Program-made: the position numbers and the translations under genes | Shown: piece after piece, positions 36,963 to 46,084 of the stretch | Numbering within the stretch: position 1 is the first letter of the stretch | Layout of the letters: every line of letters starts with the position of its first letter | NCBI RefSeq assembly: GCF_900104305.1 | Contig: NZ_FNJC01000002.1 | Location: 1 to 64,000, forward strand | DNA length: 64,000 bases | From: Filomicrobium insigne | Lineage (GTDB): Bacteria > Pseudomonadota > Alphaproteobacteria > Rhizobiales > Hyphomicrobiaceae | Direction of reading: 5' to 3' | The notes under the pieces: model-generated | The model's input: the letters and a program-made list of their open reading frames with translations, nothing else | Told to the model about the DNA's origin: nothing | The model's database searches: none

Positions 36963-38216
36963 CTACTCAGCCGCAGGAACCACTGAAAGGTGCTCTCTTT
37001 TTTGCGACCTGAGACGGCGCTCGGTATCGAGCATGTAATCCCGCGTCAGAGGCAAAGCGTCGAGCCGTTTCACAAGCTGCAGCTGAAAGACCATGAGGTT
37101 CTGATAGCGGAAAGCCGCTTCAGACCCAGCGAGATAGAACTCCCACATTCTGCAAAACTTCTCGCCCTTCAGATCGACAGCTTTCTGCCAATTGCGAACA
37201 AAACGCTCCCGCCAGTTGCGCAGGGTCTTCGCATAGTGAAGGCGCCAGACTTCGACATCACTGACGAACAAACCAGCCCGCTCGACACTCGGTAACACCT
37301 CACTCAGAGCCGGAATGTAACCACCAGGAAAAATGTAGCGCCTGATAAACGGGTTTGCGATCCCGGGACCGTCAAAGCGGCCAATCGAGTGGACCACCGC
37401 CACCCCATCTTCCGAAAGCAACTCTGCAATCTTCGCGAAATAGTCGCTGTAGTGGTTAACACCAACGTGCTCGAACATCCCCACTGAGACTATCCGGTCA
37501 AACGCCCCGGCAAGCTTCCGATAGTCCTCAAGCTGGAAGACTACTGAGCCATCGAGCCCTTCATCCATAGCTCGTCTTTGGCTGTACCCTAGTTGCTCCG
37601 GGCTGAGCGTAATACCGGTAACGCTGACGTCGGCGAGCTTCGCAAGGTAGAGGCCCAAACCACCCCACCCCGATCCGATATCGAGGATCTTTTGCCCATC
37701 CTCAATAGCCAGCTTGACCGCTAGATGACGCTTCTTCGCCAGCTGCGCCTCTTCTAGGTCAACGTGATCCGACGTGAAGTACCCGCAAGAGTACTGGCGA
37801 TCAGAATCAAGAAACAGATCGTAGATCCGCCCATCAATATCGTAGTGGTGTCGAACATTGCGGGACGAACCACCGATAGAGTTGAGTTGTTGGGCCCTGC
37901 GCAGCATCCAGCGCATACGTTCAAGCGCACGCATCCAAAGGGTAGGTTCTACCTCTCTCACATTATCCATAAGGAGAATGATAAGATCGTAGATGGTTCC
38001 CTGCTCTACGGTTAGCCCACCATCCATGTAGGCTTCACCGATCGCCAATGTAGGGTCTGCCGAGATTTTGAACTCTGTCGCAAGATCGGTGGTCCGGCAA
38101 GTAACCTGCTTTCCCGTACCATCGCCAAAAACACTTTCATGGCCGGTATGGTCTACGAAACGTAGGGCGCCATGGCGAACGGCATAACCGAACAGCTTCA
38201 TCATAGGAGACGGCAT
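36963..38216 (-). CDS. cfa: cyclopropane-fatty-acyl-phospholipid synthase
   Basis: The 417-residue enzyme uses SAM to convert unsaturated phospholipid acyl chains to cyclopropane chains. The N-terminal domain (residues 1-120) is followed by HHYDIDGRIYDLFLD, YSCGYF with C144, and SAM motif I ILDIGSGWGGLGLY (177-190). The motif FEHVGVNHYSDYF and the C-terminal GSEAAFRYQNLMVFQLQL are characteristic. GAGGAG precedes the ATG. It helps membranes resist acid and solvent stress (family knowledge). Confidence 0.96.
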   Translation of the reverse strand: MPSPMMKLFGYAVRHGALRFVDHTGHESVFGDGTGKQVTCRTTDLATEFKISADPTLAIGEAYMDGGLTVEQGTIYDLIILLMDNVREVEPTLWMRALERMRWMLRRAQQLNSIGGSSRNVRHHYDIDGRIYDLFLDSDRQYSCGYFTSDHVDLEEAQLAKKRHLAVKLAIEDGQKILDIGSGWGGLGLYLAKLADVSVTGITLSPEQLGYSQRRAMDEGLDGSVVFQLEDYRKLAGAFDRIVSVGMFEHVGVNHYSDYFAKIAELLSEDGVAVVHSIGRFDGPGIANPFIRRYIFPGGYIPALSEVLPSVERAGLFVSDVEVWRLHYAKTLRNWRERFVRNWQKAVDLKGEKFCRMWEFYLAGSEAAFRYQNLMVFQLQLVKRLDALPLTRDYMLDTERRLRSQKREHLSVVPAAE

Positions 38217-38697
38217 ACGAGTTCTCCTCGACCGGAAGATGCAACGAACAAAGAATGATTGGGGCGATCAACTGTTTCCCGCGCAAACAACCCGGGCACA
38301 CCCCAATATTCTGCACACCTTCAAATCAGCACCACACATATCTCGACTTTTGCAATAATGGGTTGATATGAAAAAGGTTTCAAATCACCGAAGAAGTCGC
38401 AATGCATAATTTTCACCGCAACCTTTGAAAAAGCAAGACCGGGAAAATCCTCCTTTCCAAAAAGTTGTCACTCAGATCCGCACGACGTAACAAGGCCGAC
38501 GATCCTTACCAGGATGTTTGCGACCAAATACCAAAAATCAAGCATTTCCATAGGCCATGCTCTTCACGAACACGTGCCAGAAATCACGTGTCCTCACGGT
38601 AGCTTCGCCCGATAACCCTCACAGCCCCCACAACAGACGGAACAAACCAATCCCCCGTCCCATTGACTATGAGTGGCACGATGTAAGGAGGCTAGCT
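38217..38697. other. gene-free, A/T-rich stretch
   Basis: About 480 bases between divergent genes. The centre (38300-38460) is A/T-rich, as expected for promoters. I see no RNA gene or repeat; an upstream in-frame extension of the next gene has no ribosome site. Confidence 0.4.
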
Positions 38698-38931
38698 ATG
38701 GCGAGATGCGAAGTTTGCGGCAACGACTACGATAAATCGTTCGAAGTCCTAATGAACGGCGATCGCCACACGTTCGATAGTTTCGAATGTGCTGTTCATG
38801 CCCTTGCCCCCACCTGCAAACACTGTGGGTGCAGGATTATGGGGCACGGCTTGGAAGACGAGGGCACTTACTATTGTTGTCGCGCGTGCGCAATGCAGGA
38901 GGGCGTTCCCGGTTTCCAGGATCGATTATAG
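38698..38931 (+). CDS. small Cys-rich zinc-binding protein
   Basis: A 77-residue cytoplasmic protein with nine Cys: C4, C7, C31, C40, C43, C45, C60, C61 and C64, plus H24 and H34. The pairs ARCEVCG, CKHCGC and CCRAC look like two zinc-ribbon-like knuckles; the product resembles the proteins sometimes labelled metallothionein in alphaproteobacteria. The start is the ATG with GGAGG 7 bases upstream; the longer upstream frame is not used. It may bind zinc or another soft metal. Confidence 0.82.
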   Translation: MARCEVCGNDYDKSFEVLMNGDRHTFDSFECAVHALAPTCKHCGCRIMGHGLEDEGTYYCCRACAMQEGVPGFQDRL

Positions 38932-39047
38932 ATTTCATAGGACACGCGATCATGGAACCACGTGCGGCTTGTGCGCTCGCCAAAACAATTTTGAGGAATC
39001 GCAACAGGCAAGCGCACAAAAATTAATCTCTCAGGAGTCCATCGCGA

Positions 39048-39191
39048 TTACATCGTGGCATAGGCGAGAATAATTAACGTCAGGAGAATCAAACCTGCGG
39101 CAGTTGCTATGCCTTTTACAAAAGATCGATACGTTCGAACGTGATCTGCATAATCGGATTCTGTAAATGTTTCTGTAGTTTGAGCTGTCAT
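39048..39191 (-). CDS. aa3-type cytochrome c oxidase subunit IV
   Basis: A 47-residue protein, below the usual gene-finder cut-off. The ATG follows GGGGG at 5 bases. The N-terminus is polar, with the motif ESDYADHVRTYRSFVKG, then one helix (about 28-46, AAGLILLTLIILAYATM). This matches the small bacterial aa3 oxidase subunit IV family, in which a DYAEHERTY-like motif precedes a single helix. The other cox subunits are not nearby, so this copy is an orphan. Confidence 0.8.
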   Translation of the reverse strand: MTAQTTETFTESDYADHVRTYRSFVKGIATAAGLILLTLIILAYATM

Positions 39192-39869
39192 ATGAACCCC
39201 CTTTGCTGAAAAAAACAACTGGGCACTTCATAAACGCGTCGCACACCTCACGAGTTCCAATACCCTAGATCAATAAACTAAAAAAATATAGGAACTTATT
39301 GATTGCGATTGAAGTTATGGTAATCCCAAGGAGTGTGGCAAGTTTACTTCGAAAACAATGGAATTTTTCCCGTCATATATCGGCGTTCTATATACCGCGA
39401 TAGATCGACGGCATTCCACAGCATATTCAGCTAGATCGCACTCACATCGATCCTAGTGTAAGCGTGCCCACCAAGATAATTCGCTCTTTGATCCTTAGCG
39501 CACAAAACGCTGATCGCAGGGCACACATCTTCGGCGCCCCCCAAGCCCCCGAGTAGGCGCCGATAGACCGCGTGGATGTTCCCTCACCACGCGGCAAATC
39601 CCGCCCGGGCCTAAAGTTCGGCGCGGACGCAGCATCCCCCCAGCTGCGTGAGTCCGGCGTATTCGCAAACAGCGGATACGCCGGGCCTTCAAATCACTAA
39701 TTTATATCAAGCCGATCCTGATCCGAACCGGAGCATACGGGGCGTGTTAAGGAACTATACGAGCTTAACTGCGTTGCACTGCACAAATTAAAATTGAATA
39801 ATGCAGGCCTAATCAGACCAAAAGTTCACATCAGACACAGGACCGACGATCTCGTCGGAGACAGTAATT
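39192..39869. other. long gene-free stretch
   Basis: About 680 bases with no supported gene between divergently transcribed genes. The first half is A/T-rich. The second half (39531-39684) is G/C-rich and contains four perfect hairpins, described separately. Confidence 0.5.
39531..39684. ncRNA. candidate structured RNA: four perfect hairpins in series
   Basis: Four perfect stems follow one another. They are TCGGCGCC/GGCGCCGA (39531-39563), CCGCGTGG/CCACGCGG (39568-39594), ACGCAGC/GCTGCGT (39627-39649) and CCGGCGTAT/ATACGCCGG (39654-39684). Three loops are C-rich on the plus strand and G-rich on the minus strand. No T-run terminator is obvious on either strand, so neither strand nor function is assigned. 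Confidence 0.4.
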
Positions 39870-41273
39870 GTGAGCCGTCTCGTCGTTGCATCCAATCGGG
39901 TTGCCGATTTGAGCGTCGCCAAACAAAGCGGCGGATTAGCAGTCGCCGTAGGAGAGGCCCTACGCCAACGCGGAGGTGTTTGGTTCGGCTGGAGTGGAGA
40001 CGTCGTTGAAGATGGCGAACCTGACGTGCCCACAACGACCAGTCTGGACAATGTCACGACAGTCACCGTCCCACTCTCACGAAGCGAATTCGAAAACTAC
40101 TATCACGGCTTCGCAAACCGAACGCTCTGGCCGGTCTGTCACTACAGGTTGGACCTCGCGGAGTTCTCCAACGAGTTTCTCGAGTCATACCGGCATACCA
40201 ACGCCCGGTTTGCCGCCGAAATCGAGAAGTTATTGCTCCCTGACGACATCCTCTGGATTCACGATTTTCACCTGATACCACTCGGCAGCGAACTGCGAAA
40301 ACGCGGCGTGACACAGCGCATTGGCTTTTTCCTCCACATCCCCTTTCCACCCATCGAGATTCTCACGGCCACGCCAGAACATGAATGGCTGATCGACTCG
40401 ATCTTTGCCTATGATCTCGTTGGCTTCCAAACGCAGACGGATCTCAATAATTTCAAACGCTATCTGCTGCAGCTCGGGAACACGACGTTCCTGCCACTGG
40501 ACCGATTGATATGCGGGGATCGGGAGCTCACTGCAGGTGTATTCCCGGTCGGCATAGACGCGGACCACTTCGCCGAGGTTGCACACTCCCCGCAATCGGA
40601 TCGCATCGTTGAGTCAATGAAGGTCCGCGATCCGGGGCTCGCCCTCATCATCGGAGTCGATCGCCTAGACTATTCCAAGGGGTTGCCCGAACGCGTCCGT
40701 GCATTTGAACGGCTCCTGGAGTTGCATCCTGAATGGCGGAATGCGGCGTCATTGATGCAGGTCGCCCAGCCGACGCGCGAGGATGTCGACGCTTATGTGG
40801 ACATCCGAGAAGAACTCGAACGTCTGACAGGAGCAATCAACGGCCGCTATGGAAACTTCGACTGGACGCCCGTTCGCTACATCAACCGATCAGTGGAACG
40901 CGACCGTCTCGCTGCGATTTTCCGTGCAAGTCGCATTGGTTTGGTAACCCCTGTCCGGGATGGCATGAACCTCGTCGCCAAGGAATATGTAGTCGCGCAG
41001 GATCCGGACGATCCTGGTGTGCTCGTACTATCTAAATTCGCGGGTGCCGCTGAAACACTCACCGAGGCACTGATCGTCAATCCCTTCGACACCGACGAAG
41101 TGGCCGAAGCTCTGCACGCCGCGCTCATTATGCATCAAAGCGAGCGCAAACACCGCAATTACGCATTGCGCACAAAGATCAACAACTTCGATGTCTTCAA
41201 GTGGCAAAAGGATTTCTTGACTGCCCTCGAACATAGCCGCACGAGCTACTTGATCCCGGAACGAACCGCCTAG
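39870..41273 (+). CDS. otsA: trehalose-6-phosphate synthase
   Basis: OtsA joins UDP-glucose and glucose-6-phosphate to trehalose-6-phosphate. The 467-residue GT20 enzyme shows the N-terminal LVVASNRVAD, DDILWIHDFHLIPLG, FFLHIPFPP and the donor-site VDRLDYSKGLPER, and ends normally. It starts with GTG after GGAGA. The partner phosphatase otsB lies 2.8 kb away on the other strand. It is convergent with glk. Confidence 0.97.
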   Translation: MSRLVVASNRVADLSVAKQSGGLAVAVGEALRQRGGVWFGWSGDVVEDGEPDVPTTTSLDNVTTVTVPLSRSEFENYYHGFANRTLWPVCHYRLDLAEFSNEFLESYRHTNARFAAEIEKLLLPDDILWIHDFHLIPLGSELRKRGVTQRIGFFLHIPFPPIEILTATPEHEWLIDSIFAYDLVGFQTQTDLNNFKRYLLQLGNTTFLPLDRLICGDRELTAGVFPVGIDADHFAEVAHSPQSDRIVESMKVRDPGLALIIGVDRLDYSKGLPERVRAFERLLELHPEWRNAASLMQVAQPTREDVDAYVDIREELERLTGAINGRYGNFDWTPVRYINRSVERDRLAAIFRASRIGLVTPVRDGMNLVAKEYVVAQDPDDPGVLVLSKFAGAAETLTEALIVNPFDTDEVAEALHAALIMHQSERKHRNYALRTKINNFDVFKWQKDFLTALEHSRTSYLIPERTA

Positions 41274-41281
41274 GCGATCCT

Positions 41282-42217
41282 CTAGGGGCGACGCCCGGTT
41301 GCAAAGGTAAGACCATAAAGGGCCGGCTCCGGGAGCAGGATCAGACTGGTTCCCACATTTCCCATGCGCGCCGTCATTGCTCCCTTGCTTTCGAAGGTCG
41401 CACGAAAAGCGCCAATATCCGCAACGTCGCTCCACGCGCGCGCGACGCTGCCGCAAAAGAATACGCCGCCCCACGAGGCCGTCGCCAGAACGAGATCGCC
41501 GCTGACACGTGCGAGAACCCGCGTGAAAATCTCAAGTGCTTCAGCAGAAACCGTGTCTATCCCGGCCCCTCTGAAGATCGCTGCATCCTCCGGAACAGAG
41601 TGATCCTCCTCGACCGTTCCGCTCAGCTCCTTATGAAGACGGCGAATTCCACGACCGGAAAGCAAGTCCTCAACCGATCCGATGGAACCAAGCAGCTTCT
41701 CCTCGTCTGCCGTTGTTGCAGCATAAGAAATGTGTCCCGCTTCGCTCGGCACGCAAAGCCAGGCGCCGCCGATGGGCACGGCCGCCGCCGCTCCCAAACC
41801 TGTTCCAACGTTAACGGCCAGCCGCGTCGCCTTGGCATCCAGATCGGGCGGAGGCCCACCAAGCTTGCGGACGTCATCAGAAGTGAGATGAGGCAAGGCG
41901 AGTGCAACAGCTTCAAGATCGTTGAAGAGCATCACGGGCCTATCGCCCAACACACTTGCAACGTCACTAGCTGCAATACGCCATGGCGCGTTTGTCAGGA
42001 CAACTTCATCCCGGTTAACCGGGCCCGCCGCGGAAATAGATCCGCCCGTGCATTGGCCGCAATCAACGCCCTCGAGATAGGCCTGGAGTGCTGAGTGGAA
42101 AGTCGGAAAATCGCTTACGTTCAGCTTCTTGACGTGCTGCAGGTCGCCGGGCCCTGCAGACCGCGCAAAGCGTGCATTGGTACCACCGACATCTGCAATC
42201 AGCTTCCAGCGTTTCAC
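41282..42217 (-). CDS. glk: glucokinase
   Basis: The 311-residue enzyme phosphorylates glucose with ATP. It has the phosphate loop ADVGGTNARFA, LTNAPWRI, the metal/ATP stretch NVGTGLGAAAAVPIGG and PSEAGHISYA, as in the E. coli-type Glk family. The start is a GTG with GAGGG upstream. In this cluster it would return glucose from trehalose breakdown to glucose-6-phosphate (inference). Confidence 0.95.
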   Translation of the reverse strand: MKRWKLIADVGGTNARFARSAGPGDLQHVKKLNVSDFPTFHSALQAYLEGVDCGQCTGGSISAAGPVNRDEVVLTNAPWRIAASDVASVLGDRPVMLFNDLEAVALALPHLTSDDVRKLGGPPPDLDAKATRLAVNVGTGLGAAAAVPIGGAWLCVPSEAGHISYAATTADEEKLLGSIGSVEDLLSGRGIRRLHKELSGTVEEDHSVPEDAAIFRGAGIDTVSAEALEIFTRVLARVSGDLVLATASWGGVFFCGSVARAWSDVADIGAFRATFESKGAMTARMGNVGTSLILLPEPALYGLTFATGRRP

Positions 42218-42303
42218 TTGGCTGACCCTCTACTGTCGTGGCCATTACACGGAAAGGCCAGAGCGTCCACTCACCTTCCCGAATACCGGCGCGTTTTCAA
42301 TCG

Positions 42304-44088
42304 CTAAACGGCAGCCTCCCATGGGCGCGACAAGCGCACGGCACCATTTATGATCCCGACCATAGAGTACGTCTGCGGAAAGTTGCCCCACGGCGCACCG
42401 GTTTTGTAATCCGTATCTTCCGACATTAGGCCGAGAGACGTACGCGCCGCCAACAACGCCGTGAACAGCTCCCGCGCCTCATCCTTCCGTCCCATGCGTG
42501 CAAGAGTATCAATCCGCCAAAAGGCGCAGACGTTAAAGGCCGTTTCAGGGGCGCCAAAATCATCAGCCTCCTCGTAACGCATCATGAAGGGGCCACGCCC
42601 CAACACCTTTTCCATCTCCTGGATGGTCGAGACAAAACGGGGATCCAAGGGATCGATGATACCGACCTCACCCATCAGGAGAACCCCTGCATCCAGGTAC
42701 TCCCCTTCAAAGCTCTCGACAAACGCCTGCCGTTTCCCAGACCAGGCACGCTCGAGAATGACCTGGCGAATGCGTGCTGCTCGCTCGGCCCAAAAACGCG
42801 CCCGATCAGTAAGGCCCATGTACAAAGCAATCTTTCCGAGACGGTCACAGGCCGCCCAGCACATGACGCTCGATGACGTGTGAACGCGTGCACGCGAGCG
42901 CAACTCCCACATGCCCGCATCTGGCTGATCGTGAAGCTCGTAGGCCTTCTCACCGACCCGTTCGAGCCGCTCAAAATCCTCATACCCAGCGCGCATAAAA
43001 AGCCGCGTGTCAAAGAAAGCTTGCGACGCACCCAGAACGAGATTGCCGTAAGTATCGTGCTGGAAATGTTCGTAGGCCTGATTGCCGATCCGCACGGGAC
43101 CGATCCCCTTGAACCCATCAAGCGTGTCGACAACACGCTCGGTCAGCCGGTCCTCTAACCCGATACCGTAGACGGGTTGAATGTGTCCCCCGTTGGCATT
43201 GGAGACGACATTCATGATCCAACCGAAGTAGTTTTCCATGGTACGCACAGCCGAGAGGCTATTGAGCGCACGCACCACGAAAAAGGCGTCACGAATCCAA
43301 CAGAACCGATAGTCCCAGTTGCGCTGCGTTCCCGGCGCCTCCGGAATACTTGTCGTCATGGCAGCAACAATCGCGCCGGTTGGCTCGTAGCTACATAGCT
43401 TCAACGTTATCGCCGCGCGCACGACGGCATCTTGCCAATCGAGCGGAACAGCGAGCCTATGTGTCCAGTTGCGCCAGTAGTCATGCGTCCGAGTCTCGAA
43501 CATCTGCGCAGTTTCACTGGCACCGTCGCTCAGCGTCTCGTCCGGCCCGAGGATCAGGTTCAACGGCCCGTCCAGATTAAAGGCCGTTTCCGAACGCACG
43601 TAGTCGACTGGAGCATCCGTTGTGAGCCGCAACGTCGTTTCAGGACCAACGTACCGAACATGGTTCGATCCGAATGTAATAGTCGGTGTCGTCCCGCCAT
43701 AGTTGAACTGTGGCCGTACTTTAATGCGAACACGCGGCGTGCCGGACAATGGACGAACTCGGCGCACCAGCATCTGCGGGCGAAACGCTCTATCTCGCCA
43801 CTTAAACCGCGGCGCAAAGTCCAAAACTTCGATACTGCCCGAAGCCCCATTGAGAACTGTTCTTAGAATGGCAGTGTTGGGTAAATAGGCCTGCTCGCTA
43901 CTAACGAAATCGACGACTTCGATCGCAAACATGCCCTGCCCGGATGGATTGCCGTCACCCGCCAGCAATGAATGAAACACCGGGTCACCATCAAACCGCG
44001 GCAAACAGCACCATACGATCGAAGCTTTTTTATCAATGAGAGCCCCGATACTGCAGTTTCCGATCAGGCCCAGATCAAGACCGTTCAC
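42304..44088 (-). CDS. glycoside hydrolase family 15 (glucoamylase/trehalase-like)
   Basis: A 594-residue cytoplasmic enzyme. The N-terminal beta-sandwich (1-230; IVWCCLPRFDGDPVFHSLL) leads into an (alpha/alpha)6 barrel with RNWDYRFCWIRDAFFVVRAL, the acid Glu in AGMWELRSR and a second Glu in APETAFNVCAFWR. GH15 members include glucoamylases and trehalases. Between glk and otsB, trehalase is the more likely activity, though unproven. The GTG start overlaps the otsB stop (GTGA). Confidence 0.93.
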   Translation of the reverse strand: MNGLDLGLIGNCSIGALIDKKASIVWCCLPRFDGDPVFHSLLAGDGNPSGQGMFAIEVVDFVSSEQAYLPNTAILRTVLNGASGSIEVLDFAPRFKWRDRAFRPQMLVRRVRPLSGTPRVRIKVRPQFNYGGTTPTITFGSNHVRYVGPETTLRLTTDAPVDYVRSETAFNLDGPLNLILGPDETLSDGASETAQMFETRTHDYWRNWTHRLAVPLDWQDAVVRAAITLKLCSYEPTGAIVAAMTTSIPEAPGTQRNWDYRFCWIRDAFFVVRALNSLSAVRTMENYFGWIMNVVSNANGGHIQPVYGIGLEDRLTERVVDTLDGFKGIGPVRIGNQAYEHFQHDTYGNLVLGASQAFFDTRLFMRAGYEDFERLERVGEKAYELHDQPDAGMWELRSRARVHTSSSVMCWAACDRLGKIALYMGLTDRARFWAERAARIRQVILERAWSGKRQAFVESFEGEYLDAGVLLMGEVGIIDPLDPRFVSTIQEMEKVLGRGPFMMRYEEADDFGAPETAFNVCAFWRIDTLARMGRKDEARELFTALLAARTSLGLMSEDTDYKTGAPWGNFPQTYSMVGIINGAVRLSRPWEAAV

Positions 44089-44834
44089 GATCCTTCCCCT
44101 TCGAGGTGCTGCGCATAATCAACCAGCCAAGCGACGAACGCAGCGGTCGTGGGCGCCCGATAGGACGCCGCTGTGAGACCGTCACCAACCTTGATCGAGA
44201 TCCCACCAGCCGCATTGACGGCGGCAAACGCATCTTCATCCGTAACATCGTCGCCCGCAAACAGTGGCACGCGTCCTAAGAACGGAGCCTCGCGCATAAA
44301 GGCTGTAACAGCGGCTCCTTTATTCGCATCCTTCGGACGGGCTTCGACCACCATCTTGCCGCGGCTCACGCGAAAACCGCCTGCTCCATCGACAATCCGT
44401 TCCATGGTCGCAATGCACACGTCCTCAAGCTCCGGTCTTGCCCGAAAATGTAGAGCCACACTTCCGGCCTTCTCTTCCAGGAGCAGCCCTTCGTTTTCAC
44501 TGCAAAGCAGCCGAAGGCCGTCTTTCAATTTGTCGAGCAGATCCCCGTCCAGCTGAGGCATTTGAACCCTGCCCACTGCATCCCGGCGCGTGAAGCCATG
44601 CACCCCAGCTATCGGAAACCGCAACGGCGCAACGAACGCATCAATGGTCGCAATATCGCGCCCGGTGACAATAGCGAGCGCCCCGTCTACATGCCGCGCA
44701 ACCGTTGCCAGAGCATCCCGCGTCGCTTCCGTAAGCGCTACAGCATCCGGCCGGGCAACAATATCGACCAGAGTGCCATCGAAATCCAAAAACAATGCCG
44801 TACGGCGCGCGTGAGGATAAGGAGGTAGGGCCAT
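44085..44834 (-). CDS. otsB: trehalose-6-phosphate phosphatase
   Basis: OtsB removes phosphate from trehalose-6-phosphate. The 249-residue HAD-family protein has the nucleophile motif LFLDFDGTLVD (D17, D19), IVTGRD in motif II, KGAAVTAF as the Lys motif and FAGDDVTDEDAF as the metal site. It is the first gene of an operon with the GH15 gene. No strong ribosome site is visible. Confidence 0.95.
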   Translation of the reverse strand: MALPPYPHARRTALFLDFDGTLVDIVARPDAVALTEATRDALATVARHVDGALAIVTGRDIATIDAFVAPLRFPIAGVHGFTRRDAVGRVQMPQLDGDLLDKLKDGLRLLCSENEGLLLEEKAGSVALHFRARPELEDVCIATMERIVDGAGGFRVSRGKMVVEARPKDANKGAAVTAFMREAPFLGRVPLFAGDDVTDEDAFAAVNAAGGISIKVGDGLTAASYRAPTTAAFVAWLVDYAQHLEGEGS

Positions 44835-45316
44835 GAATGCGGCTAAGTTCCGATGATCAGATCATGAAAGGAATGGGCGAGAAGCAGGCCACGACACCTG
44901 CCGGTTGCATCACCCTACTATCGCGCCAAACACAAATACGCCACCCCACCCGCCTCTCGGACTATTAAGCTTGGCATGGAGGGGAGGTACGATGGAAGAA
45001 CACGAAAGTGGAGCTTCAACGGGCAGCCCACTAAGCAGCCCCTCTGCTGTATCTCAGGTCACCCGATCCAACGATCAGCCGGCCAACTTTTGCAGATGCA
45101 CAGCAGTCTGTGTCCACCGTGCACGCGAGAATGCGACCCTTCGGTCACAGCAATCTCTGCGCCCGATCGGTTGGAGGGGCAGCAGCAGTGCCCCGCAAAT
45201 TCTTGTGCTGGCAAAAAAAGACGGGCGGACGCCCATTTAAGGCGGCCACCCGTACATAGGGGAGGAAGTTGCAACCAGCCTGTCGTCCACTCTCAAAAGA
45301 CGAAAAGGAGGCATCA
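44835..45316. other. gene-poor stretch
   Basis: About 480 bases. One frame from an ATG at 44992 has GGAGGGGAGG before it and would encode 82 residues, but the product is not protein-like. A small hairpin GGGCG/CGCCC lies near 45222. I see nothing firmer. Confidence 0.3.
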
Positions 45317-45505
45317 ATGTGGTATGCCATATACCAACATGTGCGCCGCGTCTACCTCTGCACTAGAGCTATTCGATCACAGAATCGTTCCTATTCATTT
45401 CGCATTGCAAAATTGCATGGGTCCCATGCATTTAAGGAGCATCTCAACCTCCGCGAAAGCCTTCCACCTCGGTCAATGAACCTAAAGCGAGCCCCCCCAT
45501 GCTGA
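45317..45505 (+). CDS. possible small upstream protein (62 aa)
   Basis: A 62-codon frame with AAAAGGAGG ideally placed before its ATG. Its stop overlaps the first codons of the cysteine hydrolase gene, whose own ribosome site is weak, so translation could be coupled. The peptide is basic (RRVYLCTRAIRSQNRSYSFRI) and not recognised. Confidence 0.35.
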   Translation: MWYAIYQHVRRVYLCTRAIRSQNRSYSFRIAKLHGSHAFKEHLNLRESLPPRSMNLKRAPPC

Positions 45506-46041
45506 TCAAAGCGGAAGCCTCCTGTCTCATTGTCATCGATATGCAGGAGCGTCTCGTCCCAGCAATGCAAGCCCCAGCTCGTACGCTTAAAAACACGCGG
45601 CTTCTTCTCACAACGGCTCGACGCCTCGACATCCCGGTTCTGATCACGGAGCAATACCCGAAAGGCCTGGGCCACACGGTCCGTGAGATTGCGGATGTTT
45701 CGCAAGGACTGCCTGTCCTCGAGAAGGTTCATTTCTCCTGTCTCGAAGACCCGAGATTTGCCGACGCCTTTCGGGAGTTAGGTCGTCCGCAAGCGGTTAT
45801 CGCCGGCATGGAGGCACATATCTGCGTCATGCAGACGGCCGCCCAGTTGATGGAAGAAGGCTATGAGGTTTTCGTCGTGACCGACGCGACCTCTTCGCGC
45901 TCTCTAGCGAGTGAACAGGCATGCCTCGACCGGTTGCAGGCGAGTGGCGCAGGCATCGTCACGACGGAAATGGTCATATTCGAGTGGCTGGGACGCGCCG
46001 ATACTCCAGCGTTTAAGGAGCTATTGCCCCTTATAAAATGA
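45499..46041 (+). CDS. isochorismatase-family cysteine hydrolase
   Basis: A 180-residue hydrolase with the family triad: Asp in CLIVIDMQERLV, Lys in LPVLEKVHFSC, and Cys in GMEAHICVMQTA. It belongs to the YcaC/isochorismatase-like group of unassigned substrate. The sequence before the ATG lacks a good Shine-Dalgarno, supporting coupling to the upstream small frame. Confidence 0.9.
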   Translation: MLIKAEASCLIVIDMQERLVPAMQAPARTLKNTRLLLTTARRLDIPVLITEQYPKGLGHTVREIADVSQGLPVLEKVHFSCLEDPRFADAFRELGRPQAVIAGMEAHICVMQTAAQLMEEGYEVFVVTDATSSRSLASEQACLDRLQASGAGIVTTEMVIFEWLGRADTPAFKELLPLIK

Positions 46042-46084
46042 CCGCGACGCGCCACATGCGATTATCCAGCACTCGCGAAAGTAA

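Noticed and set aside
39531-39684. 6S RNA or tmRNA as explanation for the hairpin cluster
   Set aside because: There is no long bulged rod as in 6S RNA and no tRNA-like end or tag frame as in tmRNA.
44976-45479. 167-codon plus-strand frame between otsB and the cysteine hydrolase
   Set aside because: Composition (many Cys, His and Arg) and lack of any family motif make it a chance open frame in non-coding DNA.
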